Assembly: GCA_963820775.1 (NCBI GenBank)
Contig: CAWGBF010000001.1
Location: 310,001 to 374,000, forward strand
Reading direction: 5' to 3'
From: Roseiarcus sp963820775
GTDB taxonomy: Bacteria > Pseudomonadota > Alphaproteobacteria > Rhizobiales > Beijerinckiaceae
Length of the DNA stretch: 64,000 bases
Each line of letters opens with the position of its first letter. The first letter of the stretch is position 1. A program made the position numbers and the translations under genes. The notes beneath the pieces are model-generated. The model was not told where the DNA came from. It saw only the letters and a list, made by a program, of their open reading frames with translations, and did not search any database. This document shows, piece after piece, positions 47,596 through 56,698 of the stretch.

Positions 47596-48348
47596 ATGCC
47601 CAAGTCGCCGCCCCCGCCAAGAGCCGACAAGGCAGCCGGAGCGCCCAAGACGCCGGCTCAGCCAAGAACCGATAAGACGGCAGTCAAAGCTCCCATCGGC
47701 CTTCTGGGGACGTTTGCACATCGACCGCGCCTCCTGGCGGGCGCGATCCTGATGGTCGTGGCCTATGTCGCTTTGCGCCTCGGGGTCGAGATCCGCGAAG
47801 CGACGCGCCTCTTGATCGCCTGGAATGTCGGAGCATGGGCGTTCCTCATCCTGATTCTACATATGGTGATGGACCCGAGGCGCGAGGCGAGCGTTTTCTC
47901 GAGGCCGGAGGACGAGAATCAATGGGTGCTGGTGGTCCTCGGGATTGTCGCGTCTCTCGCGGCCGTCGCAGCGATCATCTGGGAGCTCGGGCCGGTCAAG
48001 AGCATGGCCGGTTGGGAGAAGACCGGACACCTGGCCCTGGTCGCCGCGACGGTGCTCAGCGCCTGGGCGTTCCTGCAAGCGATGTTCGCCTTGCATTATG
48101 CGGGCGTCTATTTCGGCCGCCGGAAAGGTGGGTATGAGGCCGGCCTCGAATTTCCCGGCTGCTCCCAGCCTGGGTGGATGGAATTCTTCTATCAGGCCTT
48201 TGTCATCGGCTGCACGTTCGCCTCTTCGGACGTTAATGTCACCTCGATGCGGATGCGGCGGATCGTCGTCATTCAGGGCGTCGCCTGCTTCTTCTTCAAC
48301 GCGATCATCCTCGCCCTGACGATCAACGTCGCCGCGAACCTCTTCTAG
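47596..48348 (+). CDS. DUF1345-family membrane protein
   Basis: 250 residues. A Pro/Lys-rich cytoplasmic N-terminus (~35 residues) precedes five hydrophobic segments. The conserved blocks ALHYAGVYFG and FFYQAFVIGCTFASSDVNVT, then RRIVVIQGVACFFFNAIILA, identify DUF1345. Function unknown. ATG 47596; the frame extends further upstream but overlaps the divergent hydratase. Confidence 0.85.
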   Translation: MPKSPPPPRADKAAGAPKTPAQPRTDKTAVKAPIGLLGTFAHRPRLLAGAILMVVAYVALRLGVEIREATRLLIAWNVGAWAFLILILHMVMDPRREASVFSRPEDENQWVLVVLGIVASLAAVAAIIWELGPVKSMAGWEKTGHLALVAATVLSAWAFLQAMFALHYAGVYFGRRKGGYEAGLEFPGCSQPGWMEFFYQAFVIGCTFASSDVNVTSMRMRRIVVIQGVACFFFNAIILALTINVAANLF

Positions 48349-48377
48349 CCGCCGCTTTTGCCGGATATAGAGCGGCA

Positions 48378-49910
48378 ATGACCGAAACCGCCGACGTTTC
48401 CCCCCACGCGCGCCCGACCCTGCCGCGCGGATTTGCCGACCGCGACGCCCACGACCTTGCCGCCGCAGAAGCCATGATCGCCAAGATCGGGGAGGTGTAC
48501 GCGCTCTATGGGTTCGAGGCGGTCGAGACGCCGTTCGTCGAATATACCGACGCGCTCGGCAAGTTCCTGCCCGACCAGGACCGGCCGAACGAAGGCGTGT
48601 TCTCGTTCAAGGACGACGACGAGCAGTGGCTGTCGCTGCGCTATGACTTGACCGCGCCGCTCGCGCGCTATGTCGCCGGGAACTACGACCGGCTGCCGAA
48701 GCCCTACCGCTCCTATCGCGCGGGCTGGGTGTTCCGCAACGAAAAGCCGGGGCCCGGGCGCTTCCGCCAGTTCATGCAGTTCGACGCCGATACGGTCGGC
48801 GCGTCGTCGCCGGCCGCCGACGCTGAGATCTGCATGATGGCCGCCGATTGCCTCGAAGCGCTCGGCATCAAGCGCGGCGACTATGTGGTCAAGGTCAATA
48901 ACAGGAAGGTGCTCGACGGCGTGATGGAGGCGATCGGCCTCGGCGGCGAAACAAACGCCAGCCGGCGGCTCACGGTCATGCGGGCGATCGACAAGCTCGA
49001 TCGGCTCGGCGTCGAAGGCGTGCGCCTGTTGCTGGGCGCGGGCCGTAAGGACGAGAGCGGCGATTTCGCCAAGGGCGCGGGGCTGGAGACCGGTCAGGTC
49101 CAAGACATCGAGAGACTTCTCGCCTTTGCAGGGTTCGGCAATCTCATCGACGGATCGAACCAGTCGACATTGGAGGAATGGGAAAAGCTTCGCTTTTCCG
49201 TGAATAGCACTTTCCAATCGGGCCTGAGCGAACTCCGGCAGATTGCTGAACTTACTGAAGCTGCCGGATATGACACTGAGCGAATTCGGATCGACAACAC
49301 CGTCGTGCGCGGGCTCGAATATTACACCGGTCCCGTCTTCGAAGCGGAGCTGACCTTCGAGGTCAGGGACGACGACGGCCGTCCGGTCCGCTTTGGCTCG
49401 GTCGGGGGCGGCGGGCGCTACGACGGCCTGGTCGCGCGCTTCCGCGCCGAGCCTGTGCCTGCGACCGGCTTTTCGATCGGCGTGTCGCGGCTGCTCGCGG
49501 CGTTGCGCGCCATCAAGAGCCCTATCGTCGCGGCGGCTGAAACCCCCGGCCCGGTGGTCGTGCTGGCGCTCGACCGCGACGCGGCCTCGATGGCGAATTA
49601 TCAGCGCCTCGTCGCAGGCCTGCGCCAAGCCGGGATCGCGGCCGAGCTCTATCTGGGCTCGGCGGGCATGAACGCGCAGCTCAAATATGCGGACCGTCGC
49701 AGAAGCCGCGTCGCCGTCATCCAGGGCTCGAATGAGCGCAACGCGGAGGGCGGGGCGCAGGTCACGATCCGCGACTTGAAACTTGGCGCGGAGCTCGCCA
49801 AGACGACCAAGGACCGCGCCGACTATCTGGAGCTGCGGCAGCGCGCCCAGTTTTCCGCGCCGGAGACGGAGCTGGTCGAGCGGGTGCGCGAGGTTCTCGC
49901 GAGGCGGTAG
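48378..49910 (+). CDS. hisS: histidyl-tRNA synthetase
   Basis: Charges tRNA-His. The 510 residues are of the class II long form found in alphaproteobacteria: motif 2 YRAGWVFRNEKPGPGRFRQF, the His-specific GLEYYTGPVFE and GSVGGGGRYDGL, motif 3 ATGFSIGVSRL, and a C-terminal anticodon-binding domain (PGPVVVLALDRD onward). It starts 30 bases after the DUF1345 gene on the same strand. Confidence 0.95.
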   Translation: MTETADVSPHARPTLPRGFADRDAHDLAAAEAMIAKIGEVYALYGFEAVETPFVEYTDALGKFLPDQDRPNEGVFSFKDDDEQWLSLRYDLTAPLARYVAGNYDRLPKPYRSYRAGWVFRNEKPGPGRFRQFMQFDADTVGASSPAADAEICMMAADCLEALGIKRGDYVVKVNNRKVLDGVMEAIGLGGETNASRRLTVMRAIDKLDRLGVEGVRLLLGAGRKDESGDFAKGAGLETGQVQDIERLLAFAGFGNLIDGSNQSTLEEWEKLRFSVNSTFQSGLSELRQIAELTEAAGYDTERIRIDNTVVRGLEYYTGPVFEAELTFEVRDDDGRPVRFGSVGGGGRYDGLVARFRAEPVPATGFSIGVSRLLAALRAIKSPIVAAAETPGPVVVLALDRDAASMANYQRLVAGLRQAGIAAELYLGSAGMNAQLKYADRRRSRVAVIQGSNERNAEGGAQVTIRDLKLGAELAKTTKDRADYLELRQRAQFSAPETELVERVREVLARR

Positions 49911-50061
49911 CGCGGCCGGCTGGAGGGCGCCCTTCGGCCGCGCACAAGTTTACGCCGCGCGAATGAATCCAAGGGCTTGACTGCTCTTTTGCGCAACTTT
50001 TGCGCTCCTTGGATCTCCTCTCAAAGACCTCGTTTTGAGGCGCCGCGAAGCTGCCTGGAAG

Positions 50062-50175
50062 CCTGCCCTGAACTTGTCGAAGGGAACGCTTTTCTGATCC
50101 GCGACCGAAAGGCGCCCACTGAGCGTCCTTCGAGACACACCGCTTTTGGCGGCGTTCCTCAGGACAAGGCCTTCG
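50062..50175. repeat. palindromic intergenic repeat (CCTTCGAGACAC type)
   Basis: It contains GCCTGCCCTGAACTTGTCGA near its start and TCCTTCGAGACACACCGCTT plus TTCCTCAGGACAAGGCC near its end. These are phrases of a kind found in dispersed Rhizobiales repeats, related in style to the element at 27349-27458 (shared CCTTCGAGACAC). The arms are imperfect, so the limits are approximate. Confidence 0.5.
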
Positions 50176-50261
50176 GGACGGCAGCTGGACGACCATTTCG
50201 CTTTGGCGTCCTTACGGCCCAAAAGACCGCGAAAACGAAACGAATCTTTCGCCAAGCGAAA

Positions 50262-50273
50262 CGAAACGTTTCG
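50262..50273. promoter_or_regulatory. LacI-type operator-like palindrome
   Basis: CGAAACGTTTCG is a perfect palindrome with a central CG, the general form of LacI/GalR-family operators. Additional CGAAACG words occur 10-35 bases upstream. No LacI-family gene is in the window, and the nearest downstream start is 400 bases away. Confidence 0.3.
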
Positions 50274-50673
50274 CATCGCTAGCAGTAAACCATTGAAATC
50301 ATTTACAGCTCGGAATCAGCGATTTTGCGGGATTGTTTTTTTTTCAACGGGTTAACCGCCTTTTCGTTTCGCGCTTTTTCACACCTGCGCTCTTCGACCC
50401 AGACGGCCTGGGCCCGAAGCAACTTCCGATCATAACGGCATTTTCTAAAAAAGTACATCAATTTCTCAACTTTCTGTGTTTACGCATTGAATCAGGCCCG
50501 AGGGCCCGCAGTTTAGCCGACGCGCGGGCTTGCGCAGCCTGTCGCCAAGTTGCGGCGGCCGGTCCGCGACTGTCGCCAGTACGCAGGTGAGCTCCGCTCT
50601 GCCTTTGTGAAATGATTTGACAACGGCGCAAAAATAGTCTCCCGTACATTTACGTGAAAATAAGGCGACGATT

Positions 50674-51462
50674 TTGACACCTGATGTAGAAGACGCCGAC
50701 CTGACCTCGCGCCGCACCCGCCGCAACATCATGGCGATGGGCGCCATTTTTGGGTCTGTGGTCTTGGCCAAGGCGACCACAGCGTTCGCCTGCCCGCCGG
50801 CTCAGTGTACGTCTAACTGTTTCTTAAAAGGCACGACGATCCGGACCGCCGAGGGCGAACGCAAGATCGAAGATCTCGCGATCGGCGATTTACTGCCGAC
50901 AATGTTTGGCGGATTGCGCCCCATCCAATGGATCGGGCGCTATCCAATCAAGAGAAGCGATCCGTCAAAGCCATGGGTCAAGGACGCGCTGCCGGTTCGC
51001 ATTGCCCCCTCCGCTCTCGCGCCCAATGTTCCGCATACCGATCTCCACGTGACGGGGGGACACGCCCTGTTGATCGATGGCGTGTTGGTTCCGGCGGAGC
51101 TGCTGATCAACGGCGCGACCATCACCCGCGATGAGACGCGAGAGTATGATGAACTCGAGTTCCTTCACATCAAACTCGAAAGCCATGACGTGATTTACGC
51201 CGAAGGCGTTCCGGCTGAAACGCTGATCAATGTCCAGGAATCCGCAGTCAATTTCGCCGACTATCTGCGACGATACGGAACGGCGGCGACGGACGAGGAG
51301 CATTGCGCCCCGCATATTCATATTTGGGGCGGCCGTGAGGAATTGGTGTCGAGACTCCGCAGCGCTCTCTCGCCTTGGATTGATCTCCGCGATCGGGCTG
51401 AGGCGCTTCGCGACCGGTTGGAGGAACGCGGGTTCGTCTCCTCTTTTATGGACGCTGACTAG
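50674..51462 (+). CDS. Hint-domain protein
   Basis: 262 residues. The N-terminus looks like a Tat or Sec leader (RRTRRNIMAMGAIFGSVVLA...AFA). Mature sequence then begins a Hint (hedgehog/intein) domain with the catalytic-type cysteine in NCFLKGTTIRTAEGERKIED, the DLAIGDLLPT turn, and the histidine region DLHVTGGHALLIDGVLVPAE. Hint domains self-cleave or form (thio)esters; these bacterial single-domain forms are of unknown purpose. The TTG at 50674 is the given start, with AAGG upstream. A PEP-CTERM protein gene follows 89 bases later. Confidence 0.8.
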   Translation: MTPDVEDADLTSRRTRRNIMAMGAIFGSVVLAKATTAFACPPAQCTSNCFLKGTTIRTAEGERKIEDLAIGDLLPTMFGGLRPIQWIGRYPIKRSDPSKPWVKDALPVRIAPSALAPNVPHTDLHVTGGHALLIDGVLVPAELLINGATITRDETREYDELEFLHIKLESHDVIYAEGVPAETLINVQESAVNFADYLRRYGTAATDEEHCAPHIHIWGGREELVSRLRSALSPWIDLRDRAEALRDRLEERGFVSSFMDAD

Positions 51463-51551
51463 AGGCTTGCTCACTGACGCTAACGCCTCGCCCCACGCTT
51501 CTCGGTCGGTGAATCCGCGAAGCGCGAAAAATCCCTAAAGGACAATTCGCA

Positions 51552-52118
51552 GTGTCTAAACGTAATCTTGTCGCCATGATTGCTTCTTTGACTGCAGTCA
51601 TACTTGCAACTGGGTCGGCCGCGAATGCAACGGTTTATCACTTCACGTTCGATTCGCCCTCCGAATCGATAATCGGACAGTTGACCGTCGACTTGTCCGA
51701 CAACCAGGTGACAAACATAACCGGAACGCTTTCCGGGCTCGTCAACGACACGATCAATGGGTTCATCGCCAATCCGTCCTTCCCCAATCCCGTCTCTCTC
51801 CCAGGCGACGCTTTCATCTATGACAATGTGTTCTACCCCGGCCAGGACTCGCTTGTGGACCAGTATGGCGTCGCGTTCACCACCGCTGGGAACCCAGGCG
51901 GTTACTGGAACATCTGGAGCAGCGCGCCGGGCGACTATTCGCTCGACGAGTCGAACCTTGCCGGCGACTATCCGATCGCTATAGACGGCGGACGCATGGA
52001 TCCAACCGCAGTTCCCGAGCCTTCGACCTGGGTGATGATGCTCCTTGGTCTTGCCGGCTTGGGTTCCGCGGCCTACCGCCGAGGTCGGAAGGACAGTCTC
52101 GCGCCGACATTCATATAG
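51552..52118 (+). CDS. secreted protein with PEP-CTERM sorting signal
   Basis: 188 residues: signal peptide (KRNLVAMIASLTAVILATGS...ANA), a beta-rich mature domain of about 130 residues (VYHFTFDSPSESIIGQLTVD onward) and the sorting signal VPEPSTWVMMLLGLAGLGSA plus basic tail. It should be exported, cleaved and anchored by an exosortase. The mature domain is of a kind seen only in PEP-CTERM proteins; function unknown. GTG start with AAAGGA upstream. Confidence 0.82.
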   Translation: MSKRNLVAMIASLTAVILATGSAANATVYHFTFDSPSESIIGQLTVDLSDNQVTNITGTLSGLVNDTINGFIANPSFPNPVSLPGDAFIYDNVFYPGQDSLVDQYGVAFTTAGNPGGYWNIWSSAPGDYSLDESNLAGDYPIAIDGGRMDPTAVPEPSTWVMMLLGLAGLGSAAYRRGRKDSLAPTFI

Positions 52119-52359
52119 CTTCTCAGCGCCTTGATAGCCTGAGGGGGCGCCCAGCGCCTTTCTCTCGCTTGCATCCGCTTCTGCTCGTTTTGCCCGATGC
52201 GAAAAATTTTGATTTTGGCGCGGGGGCCTTCCGACCGCTTTCGGGGACGAATTGACGCTTTCCAACGGCCGGTATTTGCACATTCCTGCCATTTGCGTCG
52301 CGATCGCCGAAGGGCAGGATTCCACCCCAAAGCAGCCGCTAACCGACTGGGTTTTCACC

Positions 52360-53628
52360 CTAGGCCGGTATGCGCACCGGCAATTCGCTGATCCCGCGGA
52401 CGAAGGCTGAGAAGACCCTTTTCGGCTCGCCGACGACCTCGATCCTCGGCAGCCGGTCGAGGATTTCCTCCCACAGGATCTTCAATTGCATTTCGGCCAG
52501 GCTCTTGCCGACGCAGCGGTGAATGCCGAAGCCGAACGACAGATGCTGGCGCGGGCGGGCGCGATCGATGATGAACCGGTCGGGATCTTCGATCGCCTCC
52601 TCGTCGCGGTTGCCGGAGATGTACCACATGGCGACCTTGTCGCCCTTGCGGATGGTCTGGCCGCCAAATTCGACGTCGGCAAGCGCAGTGCGGCGCATGT
52701 AGGCGAGCGGCGTCTGGTAGCGAATGATTTCCGGCGCCATCGAGTCGATGAGTTCGGGCTTGGCGCGCAGCTTGGCGAACTCGTCCGGATTCTGACTGAG
52801 GAACAAGAGGCCGCCGCTCATCGAATTGCGCGTCGTGTCGTTGCCGCCGACGATCAAGAGGATGACGTTGCCGAGATATTCGCGCGCGCTCATGTTTCGC
52901 GTGGCTTCGCCATGGGCGAGCATCGAGATGAGATCGGGGCGCGGCTCGGCGTTGACCCGCTCGTTCCATAAATTCATGAAATAGGCGAGGCACTCGCCAA
53001 AAACCGCCTCCTTCTGCTCTTCGCTTTCTATGAGCCCGCCCTGATAAGGGATGGCGGTCGAGACATCCGACCAGTAGCTCAGCTTGCGCCGGTCCTCGAA
53101 CGGGAAGTCGAACAGGGAAGCCAGCATCTGGCAGGTGAGCTCGACCGACACCTTGTCCACCCAGTTGAAGGTTTCGCCGCGCGGCAGGCCGTCAAGCGTC
53201 TGGCGCACGCGGGCGCGGATCAGCCCTTCAAAATTGGCGAGGTTCTCGGGCGAGACGATTGGCTGCACCACCTTGCGCTGGACGTCATGCTTGGGCGGAT
53301 CCATGGCGATGAACATCGGCAATTCGAGTTCGGCCGGCCGGTCGCGCAATGTGATGCCGCCGAGCGCCGAACTAGACGAGAACCGCCTGTGGTCGACCTC
53401 GAGCGCGATAATGTCCTTGTGCTTGGTCACCGACCAGTAGGGTCCGAGCGGGCTTGTCGGGCAATAGTGGACCGGCGCCTCGCGCCTCAGCCGGCGGAAA
53501 TAGGGCTGCCAGACGTCCTGCTGATACAAAGCGGGATTGCTGACGTCGATCTCTTCAAGCGGTATCGTTTCGGCGAGCGCCGCGTGATCGACGGCTTCGG
53601 ATGAATTCATGACCGATACAATCGTCAT
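52360..53628 (-). CDS. cytochrome P450, CYP153-like
   Basis: A soluble bacterial P450 of 422 residues. The heme ligand is C372 in SFGFGIHRCVGKSLAEMQ, the ExxR pair is E300/R303, and the oxygen-activating I-helix reads IVGGNDTTRNS (259-269). The phrases FIAMDPPKHDVQRK and SVELTCQMLASLFDFPFEDR are those I associate with CYP153, the terminal alkane/fatty acid hydroxylases. No ferredoxin or reductase gene lies beside it, unlike many CYP153 operons. ATG 53628 has GGGAGG upstream. Substrate unproven. Confidence 0.82.
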   Translation of the reverse strand: MTIVSVMNSSEAVDHAALAETIPLEEIDVSNPALYQQDVWQPYFRRLRREAPVHYCPTSPLGPYWSVTKHKDIIALEVDHRRFSSSSALGGITLRDRPAELELPMFIAMDPPKHDVQRKVVQPIVSPENLANFEGLIRARVRQTLDGLPRGETFNWVDKVSVELTCQMLASLFDFPFEDRRKLSYWSDVSTAIPYQGGLIESEEQKEAVFGECLAYFMNLWNERVNAEPRPDLISMLAHGEATRNMSAREYLGNVILLIVGGNDTTRNSMSGGLLFLSQNPDEFAKLRAKPELIDSMAPEIIRYQTPLAYMRRTALADVEFGGQTIRKGDKVAMWYISGNRDEEAIEDPDRFIIDRARPRQHLSFGFGIHRCVGKSLAEMQLKILWEEILDRLPRIEVVGEPKRVFSAFVRGISELPVRIPA

Positions 53629-53728
53629 TGCCGACCTCCCTTCGCCCGTTTCGACGGGGCGCGCCTGGCGCAGCTAATGCGTCGCTTCTTAGCACGGATC
53701 GGGCCGATGTTCCATCGACGCGGTCATT

Positions 53729-53832
53729 GTCATTGCGAGGAGCCATGGGGCGTCGAGAGACGCCCGTCTTTGAAGGGTCTGCGGCGCCGGCCCTGGGTCG
53801 CCGCGTCGCGCCCTACGCCTGCTCGCGATGAC
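53729..53832. repeat. palindromic intergenic repeat (GTCATTGCGAG type)
   Basis: Arms GTCATTGCGAG (53729-53739) and CTCGCGATGAC (53822-53832) match at 10 of 11 positions and enclose about 80 bases with internal stems (GGGCGTC/GACGCCC). It is a frequent kind of alphaproteobacterial element, here upstream of the P450 gene and beyond the serB stop. Confidence 0.65.
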
Positions 53833-53845
53833 GTGGGAGGAGGGC

Positions 53846-54739
53846 TCACCCCTCGACAAAATCCCCCCGCGGAATCCCCTGCGCGTACAGCAGCGCCGTG
53901 AGGTCGGCGTGGGCGACGCGGGCGTCGGCTCCAGCGGCGACCTTGGGCTTGGCGCGATAGGCGACGCCGAGGCCGGCGGCTTGCATCATCGGAAGATCGT
54001 TGGCGCCGTCGCCGACCGCCAGGGTGTCGTCAAGCCTGAGCCCCATCGCCGCCGCAATCTCCTTGAGCGCCGCGAGCTTCGCGTCCTGGCCGAGGATCGG
54101 CTCGATGACCTTGCCGGTCAGCTTGCCGCCTTCGATCAAGAGCGTATTGGCGCGGTCCTCGTCGGCGCCGAGCCGCTCGCGAATCGCGCCCGTGAACTGG
54201 CGAAAGCCGCCGGATACGATGGCGACATAGGCGCCGTTCGCCCGCATGGTCTGAACGAGCGTGCGCGCGCCAGGGTTCAGCGTGATGCGCTCTTTCAGCA
54301 CATCGCCGATCACGGTCTCGGGCAGGCCGGCGAGGAGCGCCACGCGCTCAAGCAAGGCCGGCGCGAACGCCACCTCGCCTCGCATCGCCCGATCGGTGAT
54401 GGCGGCGACGTGGGCGCCCACTCCGGCAATATCCGCGAGTTCGTCCACGCATTCCTGGCCGATCAGCGTCGAATCCATATCCGCGACCAGCAGGCGCTTG
54501 CGGCGCCCCGCGAGCGGCTGCGCGATGACATCGACCGGTTCGTCCGCCAGCGCCTTCTCGAGCGCGGCGCGCTTGGCGTTCAAGTCTCCGGTGAAAACAA
54601 GATCGGCCGCGACGCCCTCGTCGAGCCAGCGCCGGCGCTCGACGCCGCCGAGGACTTGCGCGGCGCGGTCCAGTGTTGCTTCGCTAAGCGGCGTCTTCGC
54701 TGGATCGGCGACAAGCGTGGCGACGAGGACGGACGACAT
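53846..54739 (-). CDS. serB: phosphoserine phosphatase
   Basis: The last step of serine synthesis. The 297 residues have an N-terminal ACT-like domain (~1-75) and a HAD phosphatase domain with nucleophile D87 in VADMDSTLIGQECVDELA, then SGGFRQFT and VGDGANDLPMM. ATG 54739 is taken as start; the frame extends upstream into the divergent miaA. The two start codons are only 27 bases apart. Confidence 0.93.
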   Translation of the reverse strand: MSSVLVATLVADPAKTPLSEATLDRAAQVLGGVERRRWLDEGVAADLVFTGDLNAKRAALEKALADEPVDVIAQPLAGRRKRLLVADMDSTLIGQECVDELADIAGVGAHVAAITDRAMRGEVAFAPALLERVALLAGLPETVIGDVLKERITLNPGARTLVQTMRANGAYVAIVSGGFRQFTGAIRERLGADEDRANTLLIEGGKLTGKVIEPILGQDAKLAALKEIAAAMGLRLDDTLAVGDGANDLPMMQAAGLGVAYRAKPKVAAGADARVAHADLTALLYAQGIPRGDFVEG

Positions 54740-54766
54740 GACGCTTCCAGACGGGGGGCCAAACAA

Positions 54767-55678
54767 TTGAGGCGGGCGCTTCTCATCGCAGGACCGACGG
54801 CGAGCGGCAAGTCGGCGGCGGCGCTTGCGCTCGGGACAAGGTTCGGCGCGACGATCGTCAACGCCGACTCGATGCAGGTCTATCGAGACCTGAGGATCCT
54901 GACCGCGCGTCCGACGCCGGAGGAGGAAGGGCTTGCGCCGCATCGCTTATTCGGCGCGGTCGACGGCGCGGTCAACTTTTCCGCTGGACGATGGGCGCGG
55001 GCGGCGGGCGAGATTCTGGCCGAGATCGGCGAACGGCCGGTTATTTTCGTCGGCGGCACGGGGCTCTATTTCCGCGCCCTGACCGAGGGCCTGTCAGACA
55101 TCCCGCCCGTGCCCGAAGCCGTGCGCGCCAAGGTCCGAACCAAGGCCGAAGGTCGCGCCACACCCGAGCTTCACGACGAGCTTCAGGCGCGCGATCCCGA
55201 GACCGCCGCGCGCCTCAACCCCAGCGACCGGCAGCGCATCTTGCGCGCGCTCGAAGTCATCGCTTCGACCGGACGCCCGCTCGTCTCGTTCCTCGGCGCG
55301 CGAGCAGCGCCGGCGCTTGGGCAAGGCGAATGGGCGGGCCTCTATCTCGCGCCCGATCGGGCGGAGCTTGGTCAGCGCATCGACGCGCGGTTCGACGTCA
55401 TGCTCGCGCGGGGCGCGCTCGACGAGGTCGCGGCGCTTAAGGAACGGCGGCTCGATCCGGCGCTGCCGGTCATGCGCGCGCACGGCGTTCCGCATCTCAT
55501 CGCCCATCTCGAAGGCCGAATGAAGCTCGAGGAGGCGGCGAAGCGCTCGAAGCTCGACACCCGCCATTACGCCAAGCGGCAGTTCACCTGGGCGCGCCAC
55601 CAACTCAGCGGCTTCAGATGGGTCGCGCCCGAAGAGGCGGTGGACGAAGGCCTCCGCACGTTCGCGGCGATAGGCTAG
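54767..55678 (+). CDS. miaA: tRNA dimethylallyltransferase
   Basis: Adds the isopentenyl group to A37 of tRNAs reading UNN codons. The 303 residues show the P-loop GPTASGKSAAALALG, the conserved DSMQVYRDL, and VGGTGLYFRALTEGLSDIP, and end in QFTWARHQ. The TTG at 54767 has a G-rich site nine bases upstream and begins the conserved strand (RRALLIAGPT); there is no ATG in a suitable place. Divergent from serB. Confidence 0.93.
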   Translation: MRRALLIAGPTASGKSAAALALGTRFGATIVNADSMQVYRDLRILTARPTPEEEGLAPHRLFGAVDGAVNFSAGRWARAAGEILAEIGERPVIFVGGTGLYFRALTEGLSDIPPVPEAVRAKVRTKAEGRATPELHDELQARDPETAARLNPSDRQRILRALEVIASTGRPLVSFLGARAAPALGQGEWAGLYLAPDRAELGQRIDARFDVMLARGALDEVAALKERRLDPALPVMRAHGVPHLIAHLEGRMKLEEAAKRSKLDTRHYAKRQFTWARHQLSGFRWVAPEEAVDEGLRTFAAIG

Positions 55679-55751
55679 GCGGCGCACGCTCGGGTTGAGA
55701 CGAGCGGCGTCTCGGCTAGACTGGGCCGAACACAGGTTGCAGGAGACCGCC

Positions 55752-56669
55752 ATGCCCAGAGTCCGAGCCAACGGAATCGACATCGAATATGAAAGCTTCG
55801 GACTTGAGCGCGACCCGCTCATCCTGCTCATCATGGGCTTCGCCGCCCAGCTCATTTTCTGGCCGGACCCGTTGTGCGAAGGGTTGGCGAGCACAGGGTT
55901 TCGGGTCGTCAGGTTCGACAACCGCGACATCGGCAAGTCGACCCATCTCGCGGGCCAGACAGCTCCGGACCCTCGCGCGCTGTTTGCGGAGGTCATGGCC
56001 GGGAGACGCCCCCAAGTTCCCTATTCTCTCGATGACATGGCTAACGACACTGTGGGTCTCATGGACGCGCTTGGCGTCAAGCGCGCCCATATCGTCGGCG
56101 CCTCTATGGGCGGCATGATCGCCCAGCTGGTCGCGATCAACCATCCGGACCGGACAAAGAGCCTCACCTCGATCATGTCCACCACGGGGCGTCGAGATCT
56201 ACCGTCGGGGAACCCTGAAACGCTGTCAGTGCTATTTCGACCGCCGAACAGCACGAGCCGCGACGATCTCATCGAGGCGAACATTCAAGTGCAAAAGGCG
56301 TTGTCCGGTCCGGGCTTTCCACTCAGCGAAGCGGAGATGCGCGCGAGGGCCGAGCGCCGCACGGATTACGCGCCTTTCGACATGGACGGCATCGCGCGTC
56401 AGTCGGCGGCTTTGATCGTCGCCCAGCCGCGCAACGCGCTCTTGAAAGAGCTGCGTTGTCCTGCGCTGGTGATCCACGGCGCCGATGATCCCGTGATCCC
56501 CGCAGCCGCCGCCAAGGACACCGCCGGGAGCATCCCCGGCGCCGAATTGGTCGTCATTCCCGGCATGGGCCACGACTTCCCCTCGGCGCTTGTCCCGGTT
56601 TACCTCAAGCGCATCGGCGATTTCGTGTCGAAGGTGGAGGCCGGGGCGTCCAGCGTCGCGCCGTCCTAA
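55752..56669 (+). CDS. alpha/beta hydrolase
   Basis: 305 residues with the serine-type triad: nucleophile S118 in VGASMGGM, acid in HGADDPVIP and base His in PGMGHDFP. DNRDIGKS near residue 57 is typical of a hydrolase group annotated as lipase/esterase or 3-oxoadipate enol-lactonase-like. Substrate unknown. ATG 55752 has AGGAG upstream, 73 bases after miaA. Confidence 0.8.
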   Translation: MPRVRANGIDIEYESFGLERDPLILLIMGFAAQLIFWPDPLCEGLASTGFRVVRFDNRDIGKSTHLAGQTAPDPRALFAEVMAGRRPQVPYSLDDMANDTVGLMDALGVKRAHIVGASMGGMIAQLVAINHPDRTKSLTSIMSTTGRRDLPSGNPETLSVLFRPPNSTSRDDLIEANIQVQKALSGPGFPLSEAEMRARAERRTDYAPFDMDGIARQSAALIVAQPRNALLKELRCPALVIHGADDPVIPAAAAKDTAGSIPGAELVVIPGMGHDFPSALVPVYLKRIGDFVSKVEAGASSVAPS

Positions 56670-56698
56670 TTTGCTGGCTCGAACGCTGTCGCAACTCG

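Larger units (their letters stand above)
49911..50673. other. 763-base intergenic region after hisS
   Basis: No gene was recognised. It holds a palindromic repeat (50062-50175), a cluster of CGAAACG words ending in the perfect 12-base palindrome CGAAACGTTTCG (50262-50273), and then a distinctly AT-richer stretch (about 50280-50470) with a T9-type run near 50335. Such composition before the Hint-domain gene may mark a regulatory region or a border of transferred DNA. Confidence 0.5.

Noticed and set aside
48345..49628. 427-codon minus-strand frame opposite hisS
   Set aside because: Antisense shadow with no recognisable domain; hisS is certain.
50617..50650. TTGACA as the -35 box of the Hint-domain gene
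   Set aside because: No acceptable -10 hexamer occurs at 16-18 bases; the closest candidates are 12 or 22 bases away.
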